Origin: Chitinolyticbacter albus
Lineage (GTDB): Bacteria > Pseudomonadota > Gammaproteobacteria > Burkholderiales > Chitinibacteraceae
Assembly (NCBI RefSeq): GCF_024437655.1
Contig: NZ_JANBVF010000033.1
Coordinates: 1-56,799 of the forward strand
DNA: 56,799 bases
Direction: 5' to 3'
Shown: positions 34,003-42,890 of the stretch, one piece after another
Position numbering within the stretch: position 1 is the stretch's first letter
Layout: each line of letters begins with the position of its first letter
Notes under the pieces: model-generated
The model's input: only the letters and a program-made list of their open reading frames with translations
Database searches by the model: none
Told to the model about the DNA's origin: nothing
Translations under genes and position numbers: made by a program

Positions 34003-35085
34003 ATGAAGCTTTCGCAATTCATTAGAAAAACCACGTTGCTGATCGGCGCGACCACGAGCGCGCTGGCACTGTTCTGGGCCGCACCGAGCCACGCGGAAGA
34101 CAAACCCGCCACCGTGCGCATCGCCTTCTCCGGCGCCGGCACCGGTGGCCGCCCTGTGGGCACCGGCACCACGCTCGCCATCGCGCACCAGCTGGGCAGC
34201 ATCGAGCAGGCGCTCAAGGCCGACAACATCAAGGTGGTGTGGAATTTCTTCCCCGGCGCCGGCCCCGCCACCAACGAGGCGCTTGCCAGCGGCCTCGTCG
34301 ATTTCGCCTACCACGGTGACCTGCCGCTGATCGTGGGCCGCTCGACCGGCCTCAAGCACAAGGTGCTCGCCAGCCTCGGTCGCTTTGGCAACACCTACTT
34401 CGTGGTGCCGGCCGATTCAGCCGCGAGGAACCTCGCCGATCTGAAAGGCAAGCGCATCGGCGTGTTCAAGGGCACCGCCGGCCAGCTCACGCTGAACCGC
34501 GTGCTGGAGAAATACGGCTTCACCGAGAAGGATTTCAAGGTGGTCAGCATGAATGCCGACACCGCCAAGGCCGCGCTCGCCACCAAGGATATCGACGGCT
34601 ACATCACGAGCCCGTTCGACCTGGAAGCGCGTGGCATCGCCAAGGTGCTGTTCGAGATCAAGCGCGACCCCAAGATCACCAGCGTCGGCACCTTCTGGGT
34701 GACCGAGGATTTCGAGAAGAAGTACCCGCAGACCACGCAGAAGGTGGTGACCGCGCTGGTGCGCGCCACCCAGTTCGCCTCCGAGGAAAAGAACCGCGAC
34801 CAGGTGTTCAAGTACTGGGCCGCCGGCGGCTCCACCCCGTATAGCGACTTTCTCAAGACCTGGGATGGCTACACGCTGAAAGAGCGCAACTCGCCGCTGC
34901 TCGACGATTACTACGTCGCCTCGCTGAAGAAGGCCATCGATGAAGCCAAGCGCTTCAAGCTGATCCGCCGCGACGTGAGCACCGAGGACTGGCTGGAACC
35001 CAAGTACCTGAACCAAGCGCTGAAAGAGCTCAAACTCGAACGCTACTGGGACGAGTTCGACACCAACGGCAACATCAAGAAGTAA
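34003..35085 (+). CDS. ABC transporter substrate-binding protein 2 (SsuA/TauA/NMT1-like)
   Basis: A 360-residue paralogue of binding protein 1 with its own signal peptide (about 1-31, ending SHA). The GAGPATNEALASGLVDFAYHGDLP segment and DDYYVASLKKAIDEAKRFKLIRRDVSTEDW tail run parallel with its neighbour. It binds its ligand in the periplasm and delivers it to one of the permease pairs downstream. There is no permease between it and an MFS gene 12 bases on. Confidence 0.9.
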   Translation: MKLSQFIRKTTLLIGATTSALALFWAAPSHAEDKPATVRIAFSGAGTGGRPVGTGTTLAIAHQLGSIEQALKADNIKVVWNFFPGAGPATNEALASGLVDFAYHGDLPLIVGRSTGLKHKVLASLGRFGNTYFVVPADSAARNLADLKGKRIGVFKGTAGQLTLNRVLEKYGFTEKDFKVVSMNADTAKAALATKDIDGYITSPFDLEARGIAKVLFEIKRDPKITSVGTFWVTEDFEKKYPQTTQKVVTALVRATQFASEEKNRDQVFKYWAAGGSTPYSDFLKTWDGYTLKERNSPLLDDYYVASLKKAIDEAKRFKLIRRDVSTEDWLEPKYLNQALKELKLERYWDEFDTNGNIKK

Positions 35086-35097
35086 GTCGGAGCGAGC

Positions 35098-36318
35098 GTG
35101 CGCAACTTCATCGACCGTCACCGTTTCCTGCTGGCCTTCGTGCTGCTGTCGTCCTTGGCGGGGCTGTCGGTGGGCGTCGCCAAGGTGGCCACCTCGCTTT
35201 ACGCGCTGCACCTGGCGGCGAGCGACGTCGAGTTGTCGCTGATCGCCGGGGCGCAGAGCGCCGGCATCCTGTTCATGAGCATGCCGATCGGCGTGCTGGT
35301 CGACCAGCTGGGGCCGTTGAAGCTCTTCACTTTCGGCTCGATCTCGGCCGGATTGCTGTACTTCATCACGCCCTGGCTGCCGGTGCCGCTGCTGTTGGCG
35401 CTGACCGCGGTGCTGATCAGCCTGTGCATGCCATTTCGCTTTGTCTCGCTGAACGCCGTGTTCATGCAGCAGCTCGACAAGGTGGGCGTGGCCAAGGCGG
35501 GCTGGTTCCGCGGCACGCACATGATCGGGTTCTTCCTGTTGGGCCCGGCGCTCGCCGTCGCACTGATCGCGGCGGTGGACTACATCGGCACCTACGCGCT
35601 CGTCGGTCTGTCGTTCTTCGTCACCGCGCTGCTCGCGCCGCTGGTGATGCGGCACTACACGCCGGCCGTGGGCCGCAGGCTGAGCGTGCAGTCGGTGCTG
35701 GGCCAGTTCGCGCTGCTGAAGCAGGACCGGGAGCTCGCCGGCATCAGCCTGATCGAGTTCGTGAGCCAGGCCGCTAACCAGTACTACGGCTTCTTCATCG
35801 TGGTGATCGCGCTGCGCCAGTTCGATTTCAGTGCGGGAGCAGCGGCCAGCCTCGTCACCGTGCAGGGGGGGCTCTACGTGTTCGCGCTGTTCACGTTGGG
35901 AACGATGCTGCAGCGCGTGGGCGAATACCGCTTCTATCAGGCGAGCTTTCTCACCATCGCCGCCGCCTTGCTGGTACTGGGCCTGGGCCATGGCGCCGTC
36001 TGGCTGTGGCTGGGCGCGGCAGCGCTCGGCCTCGGCCTCGGGATGATGCAGACGGTGAACATCTCGCGCTTTGCCCGCGCCAGCGCGCGGCTGGGCCGGG
36101 GCCGCGTGGCGGGGGTGAATGCCTTCGTCGGCCCGGCCGGCGGCCTCGTTGGCAGCGTGGCGGGCGGCTGGGCCGGCCAGGCGTTCGGGCTGCAATCGAC
36201 CTTCGTGCTGCTGGCGCCGGTGTTCCTGCTGCTGAGCTGTCGCATGTGGCTGCAGGCGCGCCAAACGCCACCCCTGCCCGTTTCACTGCCCGATTTTCAA
36301 GGAGTACACGATGAGTAG
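35098..36318 (+). CDS. MFS transporter within the ABC operon
   Basis: A 406-residue, 12-helix MFS protein from a GTG start with GGAG five bases upstream. Helix 1 (FLLAFVLLSSLAGLSVGVAKVATSLYAL) and the loop GVLVDQLGPLKLF are visible. Its place between binding protein and permease genes, overlapping the next start by eight bases, shows it is part of the operon. The role could be export of a desulfonated product or proton-driven uptake of the same substrate; the sequence does not decide. Confidence 0.85.
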   Translation: MRNFIDRHRFLLAFVLLSSLAGLSVGVAKVATSLYALHLAASDVELSLIAGAQSAGILFMSMPIGVLVDQLGPLKLFTFGSISAGLLYFITPWLPVPLLLALTAVLISLCMPFRFVSLNAVFMQQLDKVGVAKAGWFRGTHMIGFFLLGPALAVALIAAVDYIGTYALVGLSFFVTALLAPLVMRHYTPAVGRRLSVQSVLGQFALLKQDRELAGISLIEFVSQAANQYYGFFIVVIALRQFDFSAGAAASLVTVQGGLYVFALFTLGTMLQRVGEYRFYQASFLTIAAALLVLGLGHGAVWLWLGAAALGLGLGMMQTVNISRFARASARLGRGRVAGVNAFVGPAGGLVGSVAGGWAGQAFGLQSTFVLLAPVFLLLSCRMWLQARQTPPLPVSLPDFQGVHDE

Positions 36319-37153
36319 CCTTACCACGGCACTCGACAGCATCGCGCTGCCGCTGCCTTCCTCGCCCGTCCTGCCCCGGCTCGCCCGGGCCGGGCGCCTC
36401 GCCGGCATCGTCGCCGCCGGGGCCCTCCTGCCGCTGGCGCTATTCGCGCTGTGGCAATACGCGGTAGACCGCCAATGGCTGGCCGAGCAGATCCTGCCGC
36501 CGCCTTCGCTCGTATGGCAGTCACTACTGGAACTGTGGGACAGCGGCGAGCTGCTCGATCACCTGACCATCAGCCTCTCGCGCGTGGCGTGGAGCTTTGT
36601 CATCGGCGGCGGTTCCGGCCTCGTGCTCGGCGTGGCGCTGGGCCTCTCGCGCCAGGTGCGCGCCTACGTCTACCCCAGCTTCTCGGTGGTGTCGCAATTC
36701 CCGGTGGTGGGCTGGATTCCGCTTCTGATCATCTTCCTTGGCATCGACGAGGCGCTGAAGATCGCCGCGATCTCGCTCGCCGTGGTGGTGCCGGTGGCGG
36801 TGAATACCTACAAGGGCATCGCCAACATTCCGCGCGCCTGGCTGGAAGTGGGCCGCGTGTACGGCTTCTCGCTGCCGCAGACCCTCGCCCGCGTGGTGCT
36901 GCCCGCCGCGGCGCCCAGCGTGTTCAACGGCCTGCGCCAGGGCGTGATGCAGGCGTGGCTGACGCTGGTGTTCGTCGAGCTGCTCGCGTCCAGCGAAGGC
37001 ATCGGCTACCTGATGGTCTGGGGCCGCCAGCTGCTGCAGCTCGATCTCGTCGTCGTTGCCATGATCGCCATCGGCGCGGTGGGCCTGGTGCTCGACCTGT
37101 CGCTGCGTTTTGCCGAATCCCGACTGCTCGGCTGGCGCCGCGGCGCATTTTGA
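36311..37153 (+). CDS. ABC transporter permease 1a (SsuC/TauC-like)
   Basis: A 280-residue permease with about six membrane helices and the EAA coupling loop EVGRVYGFSLPQTLARVVLPAAAP, which contacts the ATPase. ILPPPSLVWQSLLEL and SFSVVSQFPVVGWIPLLI are typical of sulfonate/nitrate-type permeases. It starts within the last codons of the MFS gene and is followed by a second, different permease, so the channel may be a heterodimer. Confidence 0.9.
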   Translation: MSSLTTALDSIALPLPSSPVLPRLARAGRLAGIVAAGALLPLALFALWQYAVDRQWLAEQILPPPSLVWQSLLELWDSGELLDHLTISLSRVAWSFVIGGGSGLVLGVALGLSRQVRAYVYPSFSVVSQFPVVGWIPLLIIFLGIDEALKIAAISLAVVVPVAVNTYKGIANIPRAWLEVGRVYGFSLPQTLARVVLPAAAPSVFNGLRQGVMQAWLTLVFVELLASSEGIGYLMVWGRQLLQLDLVVVAMIAIGAVGLVLDLSLRFAESRLLGWRRGAF

Positions 37154-37163
37154 GGAGCACACC

Positions 37164-37937
37164 ATGAGCCTGAATCCTGTTTCCCGCGACTGGCGCGGCT
37201 TGGTGCTGCCGGCCGTGTTCATCGCCGTGTGGGCGCTCGTCACCCACGCCGGCTGGGTCAATACCAAGTTGATCGTGCCGCCGGAAAAAGTGCTGGTCGT
37301 CGCCTGGGACTACATCGTGCACGGCGATTTCATCAAGGCGCTGCTGGCGAGCCTCACGCGCGATGGTGCGGGTTTTGTCGCCGGCAGCCTTGCCGGCATT
37401 GCGCTCGGTTCACTCTTGGGCGTCTCGCGCTGGGCCGAGCGGCTGATCGGGCCGACCTTCCACACCATCAAGCAGATATCGCTGTTTGCGTGGATTCCGC
37501 TGTTGTCGATCTGGCTCGGCTACAACGACACCTCGCGCATCGTGTTCGTCGCCGTCTCGGTGTTCTACCCGGTGACGCTCGCCACCTTCGAGGGCGTGAA
37601 GAGCGTGACCCGCGTGCAGATCGAAGTGGCGCAGGTCTATGCCTTCACCCGCAGCCAGCTCTTCACCCGGCTGATCCTGCCGGCAGCCTCGCCCCAGATC
37701 ATCACCGGCCTCAACCTCGGCCTTGTCTACGCCTGGCTTGCCACCATCGGCGCCGAATTCCTGCTGCCCGCCTACGGCGACGTGGGCCTCGGTGACACGG
37801 TGATCCGCGGCCGCGCCGCCTTCAATGTCGAGCTCGTCATCTTCGGCATGGTGCTGATCGGCACCGTCGGCGCCCTGCTCAACCAGCTTGCCACCCGCCT
37901 CGAAGCCCGCGCGCTGCGCTGGCGCGGCGACCGATGA
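37164..37937 (+). CDS. ABC transporter permease 1b (SsuC/TauC-like)
   Basis: A 257-residue permease from MSLNPVSRDWRG with GAGGAGCAC upstream; the frame is open from 37110 but overlaps the preceding gene without a ribosome site. The EAA loop is VAQVYAFTRSQLFTRLILPAASP, and TFHTIKQISLFAWIPLLSIWLG is the family's helix-3/4 region. It pairs with the preceding permease. Confidence 0.9.
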   Translation: MSLNPVSRDWRGLVLPAVFIAVWALVTHAGWVNTKLIVPPEKVLVVAWDYIVHGDFIKALLASLTRDGAGFVAGSLAGIALGSLLGVSRWAERLIGPTFHTIKQISLFAWIPLLSIWLGYNDTSRIVFVAVSVFYPVTLATFEGVKSVTRVQIEVAQVYAFTRSQLFTRLILPAASPQIITGLNLGLVYAWLATIGAEFLLPAYGDVGLGDTVIRGRAAFNVELVIFGMVLIGTVGALLNQLATRLEARALRWRGDR

Positions 37938-37948
37938 GGGAAATCATC

Positions 37949-39031
37949 ATGAAAAGTCTATTTCAACGTGTGACCGCCACGGCGTTGTTCGCCGCCATCA
38001 CACTGGCCGCAAACGCCAGTAATCTTCCCCCGGTCGTACGCATCGGCGTGGCCTCGCCCTCGATCGGCAATCCGCCGGTCTACACCTCGGGATCGGTTGG
38101 CCTCGCGCGGCACAAGGGCTGGATCGATGCCGAGTTCAAGGGCACCGGCACCCGCGTCGAATGGTTCTTCTTCAAGGGCGCCGGCCCCGCGGTGACCGAA
38201 GCGCTGACCAACAACCAGCTCGAAGTGGTGTTCCAGGGCGATCTGCCCTCGATCATGGGCAAGGCGGGCGGGCTCAATACCCGGCTGGTGCTGCCGGTGA
38301 CGATCCGCGCCAACGTCTACCTGCTGGTGCCGCCCGATTCCAAGATCCGTGGCGTGGCCGATCTCAAGGGCAAGCGGGTATCGCTGTTTCGCGGCACCAA
38401 CGCCCACCTGCCGATCAACCGCATCCTCGCCGCGCACGGCCTCAAGGAGCGCGATATCCGGCTGATCAATTTCGACAACGCATCCGCCCAGGCGGCACTG
38501 TCCACCCGTGATATCGACGCAGCCTTCGTCGGCGCCGAATCGCTGAAGCTGGTCGACAAGGGCCTGGCTCGCATCGCCTATAGCACGCTGGGCCAACCGG
38601 CGGTCTATACGCGCCAGAGCGGACTTCTGGCCACCGACGACTTCGTCCGGCGCTACCCGGACGCGGTGCAGCGCGTGGTGCGTGGCGTGGTGCGCTCGGC
38701 GCATTGGGCCTCGCAAGAGGAAAACCGCGCCGAGGTGTTCAAGACCTGGGCACTGATGGGCTACCCGGTGTCGGTGTTCGAGACCGATTACGCCAAGCAG
38801 ACCTTGAAAGAGCGCCTGTCTCCGCTGTTCGATCCCTTCCTCGTCGGCCGCTACAAGGATGCCGTCGCCGGTGCGAAGGAATTCCGGCTGGTGCGCGCTG
38901 ATGTCGATGTCGATCGCTGGATCGACCGCCGCTTCGTCGACGCTGCGCTCAAGGAGCTGAAGCTCACCGGCTACTGGCAGCCGCTGGATGCCCAGGGCAA
39001 GCCGCTCGCCACCCAGACCGCCGCGCGCTAG
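37949..39031 (+). CDS. ABC transporter substrate-binding protein 3
   Basis: A 360-residue protein from MKSLFQRVTATALFAA; an earlier ATG at 37934 overlaps the permease stop. The signal peptide ends near NAS. It shares with binding protein 4 the start VVRIGVASPSIGNPP and the block FFKGAGPAVTEALTNNQLEVVFQGDLPS, so 3 and 4 form a second duplicated pair, distinct from 1 and 2. NMT1/SsuA-like fold. Confidence 0.9.
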   Translation: MKSLFQRVTATALFAAITLAANASNLPPVVRIGVASPSIGNPPVYTSGSVGLARHKGWIDAEFKGTGTRVEWFFFKGAGPAVTEALTNNQLEVVFQGDLPSIMGKAGGLNTRLVLPVTIRANVYLLVPPDSKIRGVADLKGKRVSLFRGTNAHLPINRILAAHGLKERDIRLINFDNASAQAALSTRDIDAAFVGAESLKLVDKGLARIAYSTLGQPAVYTRQSGLLATDDFVRRYPDAVQRVVRGVVRSAHWASQEENRAEVFKTWALMGYPVSVFETDYAKQTLKERLSPLFDPFLVGRYKDAVAGAKEFRLVRADVDVDRWIDRRFVDAALKELKLTGYWQPLDAQGKPLATQTAAR

Positions 39032-39041
39032 GAGATATCCG

Positions 39042-40133
39042 ATGACCCTCATCCGCATCACCCGCACCTTGGCCACCTTGGGCAGCGCCCTGGTCGCCGG
39101 ATTCGCGCTCGCCGCGCAGCCGACGGTGATCCGCATCGGCGTGGCCTCGCCCACCGTCGGCACCGAATTCACCTACGGTAGCGGTGGCATCGCCTACACC
39201 CGTAACTGGATCAACGACGAGTTCAAGCAGGACGGCATCAAGGTCGAGTGGCACTTTTTCAAGGGCGCCGGCCCGGCGGTGAACGAGGCGCTGACCAACA
39301 AGCAGCTCGATTTCGCGCTGCAGGGCGATTTCCCCTCGACGGTCGGGCGCTCGGTCGGGCTCAAGACCCGCATCATCGCCATGGCCGGCGTGCGCACCAA
39401 TATCTACCTTGCCGCGCCCACCGGCTCGCCGGTGCAGAAGGTGGCCGATCTCAAGGGCCGCAAGGTGGGGCTGTTTGTTGGCACCAACCTGCAGCTGCCG
39501 GCCAACCGGGTGCTGGCCGATCATGGCCTCACCGAGCGCGATCTGAAGATCGTGAACCTCGATCTGCCCGGCATCGACGCTGCGCTGATCAACAACAACC
39601 TCGACGCCGGCTTCTCGGACCAGCGGGTGCTGAAGCTGCGCGACCAGGGCAAGGTGCGCATCGTCTACACCACGCGCGGCCATGCCCCGCTCTACACGCG
39701 GCAGAACGCGCTCTTGGTTACCGACGAGTTCGCCAGCCGCTACCCGGAAGCGACCACCCGCGTGGTTCGCGGCCTGGTGAAGGCCTCGCGCTGGGTGGCG
39801 GATGACGCCAATGCCAATGAGGCCTACGCGCTGTGGGCGCGCATGGGCGTGCCCGAATCGGTGATCCGCGAGGATTACTCGGGTGAATCGCTGAAGAGCC
39901 AGTTCAGCCCGCTGCTCGACGACTTCGCCGTGGCGCGTTACCGCGAAGTGGCCGAGGGCCTCTTGAAGCTCAAGCTGATCCGCAAGCCGGTGGATGTGTC
40001 GACTTGGTTTGATCGCCGCTTCCTCGATGCCGCGCTCAGGGATGCAAGCCTTGCCGGCTACTGGCAGCCGATCGACGCCGCCGGCAAGCGCCTGGCCGCC
40101 CCCGCTCGCCCATCCAAGCAGGCGCGTTCCTGA
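39042..40133 (+). CDS. ABC transporter substrate-binding protein 4
   Basis: A 363-residue protein from MTLIRITRTLATLG, with GGAGATATCCG upstream. The signal peptide ends ALA at about residue 24. Blocks VIRIGVASPTVGTEF, FFKGAGPAVNEALTNKQLDFALQGDFP and LKGRKVGLFVGTNLQLPANR match binding protein 3. Being directly upstream of the second permease pair, it probably serves that channel. Confidence 0.9.
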   Translation: MTLIRITRTLATLGSALVAGFALAAQPTVIRIGVASPTVGTEFTYGSGGIAYTRNWINDEFKQDGIKVEWHFFKGAGPAVNEALTNKQLDFALQGDFPSTVGRSVGLKTRIIAMAGVRTNIYLAAPTGSPVQKVADLKGRKVGLFVGTNLQLPANRVLADHGLTERDLKIVNLDLPGIDAALINNNLDAGFSDQRVLKLRDQGKVRIVYTTRGHAPLYTRQNALLVTDEFASRYPEATTRVVRGLVKASRWVADDANANEAYALWARMGVPESVIREDYSGESLKSQFSPLLDDFAVARYREVAEGLLKLKLIRKPVDVSTWFDRRFLDAALRDASLAGYWQPIDAAGKRLAAPARPSKQARS

Positions 40134-40150
40134 TCCGCCCGGAGAAACCC

Positions 40151-41023
40151 ATGTCCACCACCATTTCCACCGTCGCCCTGGGCGACGACATCGCGGCACT
40201 GCCCCGCGCCCGCCCGGCGCCGCCGGCACGGCGCCGCCCTCCCCTCAAGCTCGCTGCACTGTGGCCGCGCGTGCGCGGCTGGCTGCTGGCCTGGCCAGTG
40301 CCGCTCGCGGTGCTGGCGTTGTGGCAGCTCGCTGCCTCGTACCAATGGATACCGGCGCAGATCCTGCCGGCACCGCTGACGGTGGCCGCCACCTTCGTCG
40401 ATCTCTTCAACACGGGCGAATTGCAGAGCAACACGCTGATCAGCCTGCAGCGCGTGCTGTTCGGCTTTCTGACCGGCGCCGTGCTGGGCCTCGCGCTCGG
40501 CGTGGCGATGGGGCTATCACCGCTGGTGAAGGATTATCTCTACCCCACGTTCAAGGCCTTCGCCCAGGTACCGTCGCTGGGCTGGCTGCCACTGTTGATG
40601 ATGGTGGTCGGGATCGACGAGGCGCTGAAGATCATCCTGATCGCCAAGTCCACCTTCGTGCCGATCACGCTCAACACCTACAAGGGGCTGCAGGGCGTGC
40701 CCAGCAGCTACATCGAGGTAGCCAAGGTCTACGGCTTCAACCGCTGGCAGATGCTGCGCCGCGTTGTGCTGCCGGCCGCCTTCCCGCCGATCTGGAACGG
40801 CGTGCGCTACGGCCTCACCCATTCCTGGCTGGCGCTGGTTGGCGTGGAGCTCCTGGCCTCCAGCGAAGGCCTGGGCTTCCTGATCGTGTACGGCCGCCAG
40901 CTCTATCAGCTCGACGTGGTGCTGGCCGCCGTGGTCGTGGTCGGTGCGGTGGGCTACGCGCTCGACAAGATCCTTGCCCTGATCGAAGCCCGGCTGCTGC
41001 GCTGGCGCCGCGACGCATTTTGA
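40151..41023 (+). CDS. ABC transporter permease 2a (SsuC/TauC-like)
   Basis: A 290-residue permease. The first 40 residues are Pro/Arg-rich and cytoplasmic; then come about six helices. The EAA loop is VAKVYGFNRWQMLRRVVLPAAFP, and SYQWIPAQILPAPLTVAATF parallels permease 1a, of which it is a paralogue. Good AGGA spacing upstream is absent, GGAGAAACCC standing in. Confidence 0.9.
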   Translation: MSTTISTVALGDDIAALPRARPAPPARRRPPLKLAALWPRVRGWLLAWPVPLAVLALWQLAASYQWIPAQILPAPLTVAATFVDLFNTGELQSNTLISLQRVLFGFLTGAVLGLALGVAMGLSPLVKDYLYPTFKAFAQVPSLGWLPLLMMVVGIDEALKIILIAKSTFVPITLNTYKGLQGVPSSYIEVAKVYGFNRWQMLRRVVLPAAFPPIWNGVRYGLTHSWLALVGVELLASSEGLGFLIVYGRQLYQLDVVLAAVVVVGAVGYALDKILALIEARLLRWRRDAF

Positions 41024-41033
41024 GGAACCTGCA

Positions 41034-41852
41034 ATGACAACATCAAACGCTTCCACTTCCCCGCTCTGGCTGCTGCATCCGGCCCGCGTGCCCAAGGCGC
41101 TGCGCGGCTGGGTGATCCCGGTGCTGCTGTTCACCTGGTGGTGGGCGGCCTACCGCTTCGCCTGGACCGATTCGGAGCTCTTTGTGCCGCTGTCCAAGGT
41201 AATCGAGACCGGCTGGCGCATGAGCGCGAGCGGCGAGCTGTGGCATTCGCTCGGCGCCAGCCTCTACCGCATGGTGACGGGCTTCGTGCTCGGCACGGTG
41301 GCCGGCCTCATCGTGGGCGCGCTGCTGGGCGTATCGCGGTTATTCGAAAGCCTGGTCGGCCCGAGTTTTCACACCATCAAGCAGGTGTCGCTCCTGGCGT
41401 GGATTCCGCTGATCTCGGTGTGGTTCGGCCTGGGTGATCCGGCCAAGATCGCCTTCCTGTCGCTGGCTGCGTTCTTCCCGGTGGTGCTCAACACCTTCGA
41501 GGGCATACGCAGCGTGTCGCGCGACCATATCGAGGTGGCGCGCATCTTTGCCTACACCCGCCGCCAGGTGTTCACCCGCGTGGTGCTGCCCTCGGCCACG
41601 CCGTCCATCTTCACCGGCATCTACCTCGCGCTGATCTACGCCTGGCTCGCCACGCTGGGCGCCGAATACCTGCTGACCTCGGGCGCGGGCATCGGCAACC
41701 TGCTGGTCGACGGCCGCGAACACTTCTGGATGGACCAGGTGCTGCTCGGGGTGATCGTCGTCGGCCTCGTCGGCTTCATCCTCAACTGGTCGGCCAGCAA
41801 GATCGAGGCTCGCCTTTTGAGCTGGCGCGGCCGCTCGGTGGCGCAGTTCTGA
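41034..41852 (+). CDS. ABC transporter permease 2b (SsuC/TauC-like)
   Basis: A 272-residue permease, paralogue of 1b, with EAA loop VARIFAYTRRQVFTRVVLPSATP and FHTIKQVSLLAWIPLISVWFG. Eleven bases separate it from permease 2a. It is the second half of the second permease pair. Confidence 0.9.
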   Translation: MTTSNASTSPLWLLHPARVPKALRGWVIPVLLFTWWWAAYRFAWTDSELFVPLSKVIETGWRMSASGELWHSLGASLYRMVTGFVLGTVAGLIVGALLGVSRLFESLVGPSFHTIKQVSLLAWIPLISVWFGLGDPAKIAFLSLAAFFPVVLNTFEGIRSVSRDHIEVARIFAYTRRQVFTRVVLPSATPSIFTGIYLALIYAWLATLGAEYLLTSGAGIGNLLVDGREHFWMDQVLLGVIVVGLVGFILNWSASKIEARLLSWRGRSVAQF

Positions 41853-41963
41853 TGATCCCCGTTTTCCTTCCCCTGCCCCGCGCTGCGGGGCGCTGTAGCC
41901 GGCGCCGCTGAAGCGGTGCCTACCCAGATTCGACATACGACAAGACAACAGGAGTTAAACACC

Positions 41964-42785
41964 ATGGCCCACGCCGGCACGCTCGAAATCAAATCGCTGT
42001 CCAAGCAATACCAGGTCAAGGGCGAACCCTTGCCAGTGCTGGACGACATCTCGCTCACCATCAAGCCGGGCGAATTCGTCTCCATCGTCGGCTCGTCCGG
42101 TTGCGGCAAATCCACGCTCTTACGCCTGGTGATCGGCCTGGAGGACGAATACCAGGGCGAGATCCTGCTCGACGGCAAGCGCATCGTCGGCACCAGCCTC
42201 GATCGCGGCATCGTGTTCCAGGAGCACCGCCTGTTCCCGTGGCTCACGGTCGAGCAGAACGTGGGCCTGGGCCTCTTGAACAACAAGGAATTCACCGAGA
42301 GCCAGAAGCAGAAAACCATCCAGGAGCACATCGAGCTCGTCGGGCTCAAGGGCTTCGAGAAGGCCTACCCCTACCAGCTCTCCGGCGGCATGAGCCAGCG
42401 CGTCGCCATCGCCCGCGCACTGGTGAACCGCCCCGAGGTGCTGCTGCTGGATGAGCCGTTCGGCGCGCTCGACGCACTGACCCGCGCGCACCTGCAGCAA
42501 GAACTGGAACGCATCTGGGCCGCCGAGGGCATCACGGCCATCCTGGTGACGCACGATGTGGAAGAAGCGGTTTACCTGGGTGACCGCGTGGTGGTGATGC
42601 AGCCGCGCCCGGGCCGCATCAAGCGCGTGGTCGACGTGCCGCTGGCCCGCTCGCGTGATCGCGGCAGCTATGCCTTCACCGCGATCAAGGACGACGTGCT
42701 GTCCGAGTTCGGCGGCCACGACAACCCGCGCCAGGATGTGGTGCTGGTCGACGACGAGGCGCACAACTGGCAATTCGCCTGGTAA
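41964..42785 (+). CDS. ABC transporter ATPase (SsuB/TauB-like)
   Basis: A 273-residue ATP-binding subunit from [11 protein letters not shown] with CAGGAG upstream. Walker [10 protein letters not shown] (43-51), signature [15 protein letters not shown], Walker [13 protein letters not shown] and H-loop [16 protein letters not shown] are intact. It is the only ATPase in the operon, so it probably powers both permease pairs. The strong terminator-like hairpin 9 bases later closes the operon. Confidence 0.93.
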   Translation: MAHAGTLEIKSLSKQYQVKGEPLPVLDDISLTIKPGEFVSIVGSSGCGKSTLLRLVIGLEDEYQGEILLDGKRIVGTSLDRGIVFQEHRLFPWLTVEQNVGLGLLNNKEFTESQKQKTIQEHIELVGLKGFEKAYPYQLSGGMSQRVAIARALVNRPEVLLLDEPFGALDALTRAHLQQELERIWAAEGITAILVTHDVEEAVYLGDRVVVMQPRPGRIKRVVDVPLARSRDRGSYAFTAIKDDVLSEFGGHDNPRQDVVLVDDEAHNWQFAW

Positions 42786-42793
42786 ACAGCGGC

Positions 42794-42826
42794 CGCCCGG
42801 CACGCACGATCGGTGTGTGCCGGGCG
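42794..42826 (+). terminator. Terminator-like hairpin closing the ABC transporter operon
   Basis: Ten-base stem CGCCCGGCAC/GTGCCGGGCG with further pairing inside the loop, 8 bases after the stop codon; CTCCTTTT follows. Confidence 0.7.
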
Positions 42827-42890
42827 TACTCCTTTTCGTACCCGGAGTCGCCATGACTTGTCCTTCCTTCCGCACCTGACAGCCCCTTCG

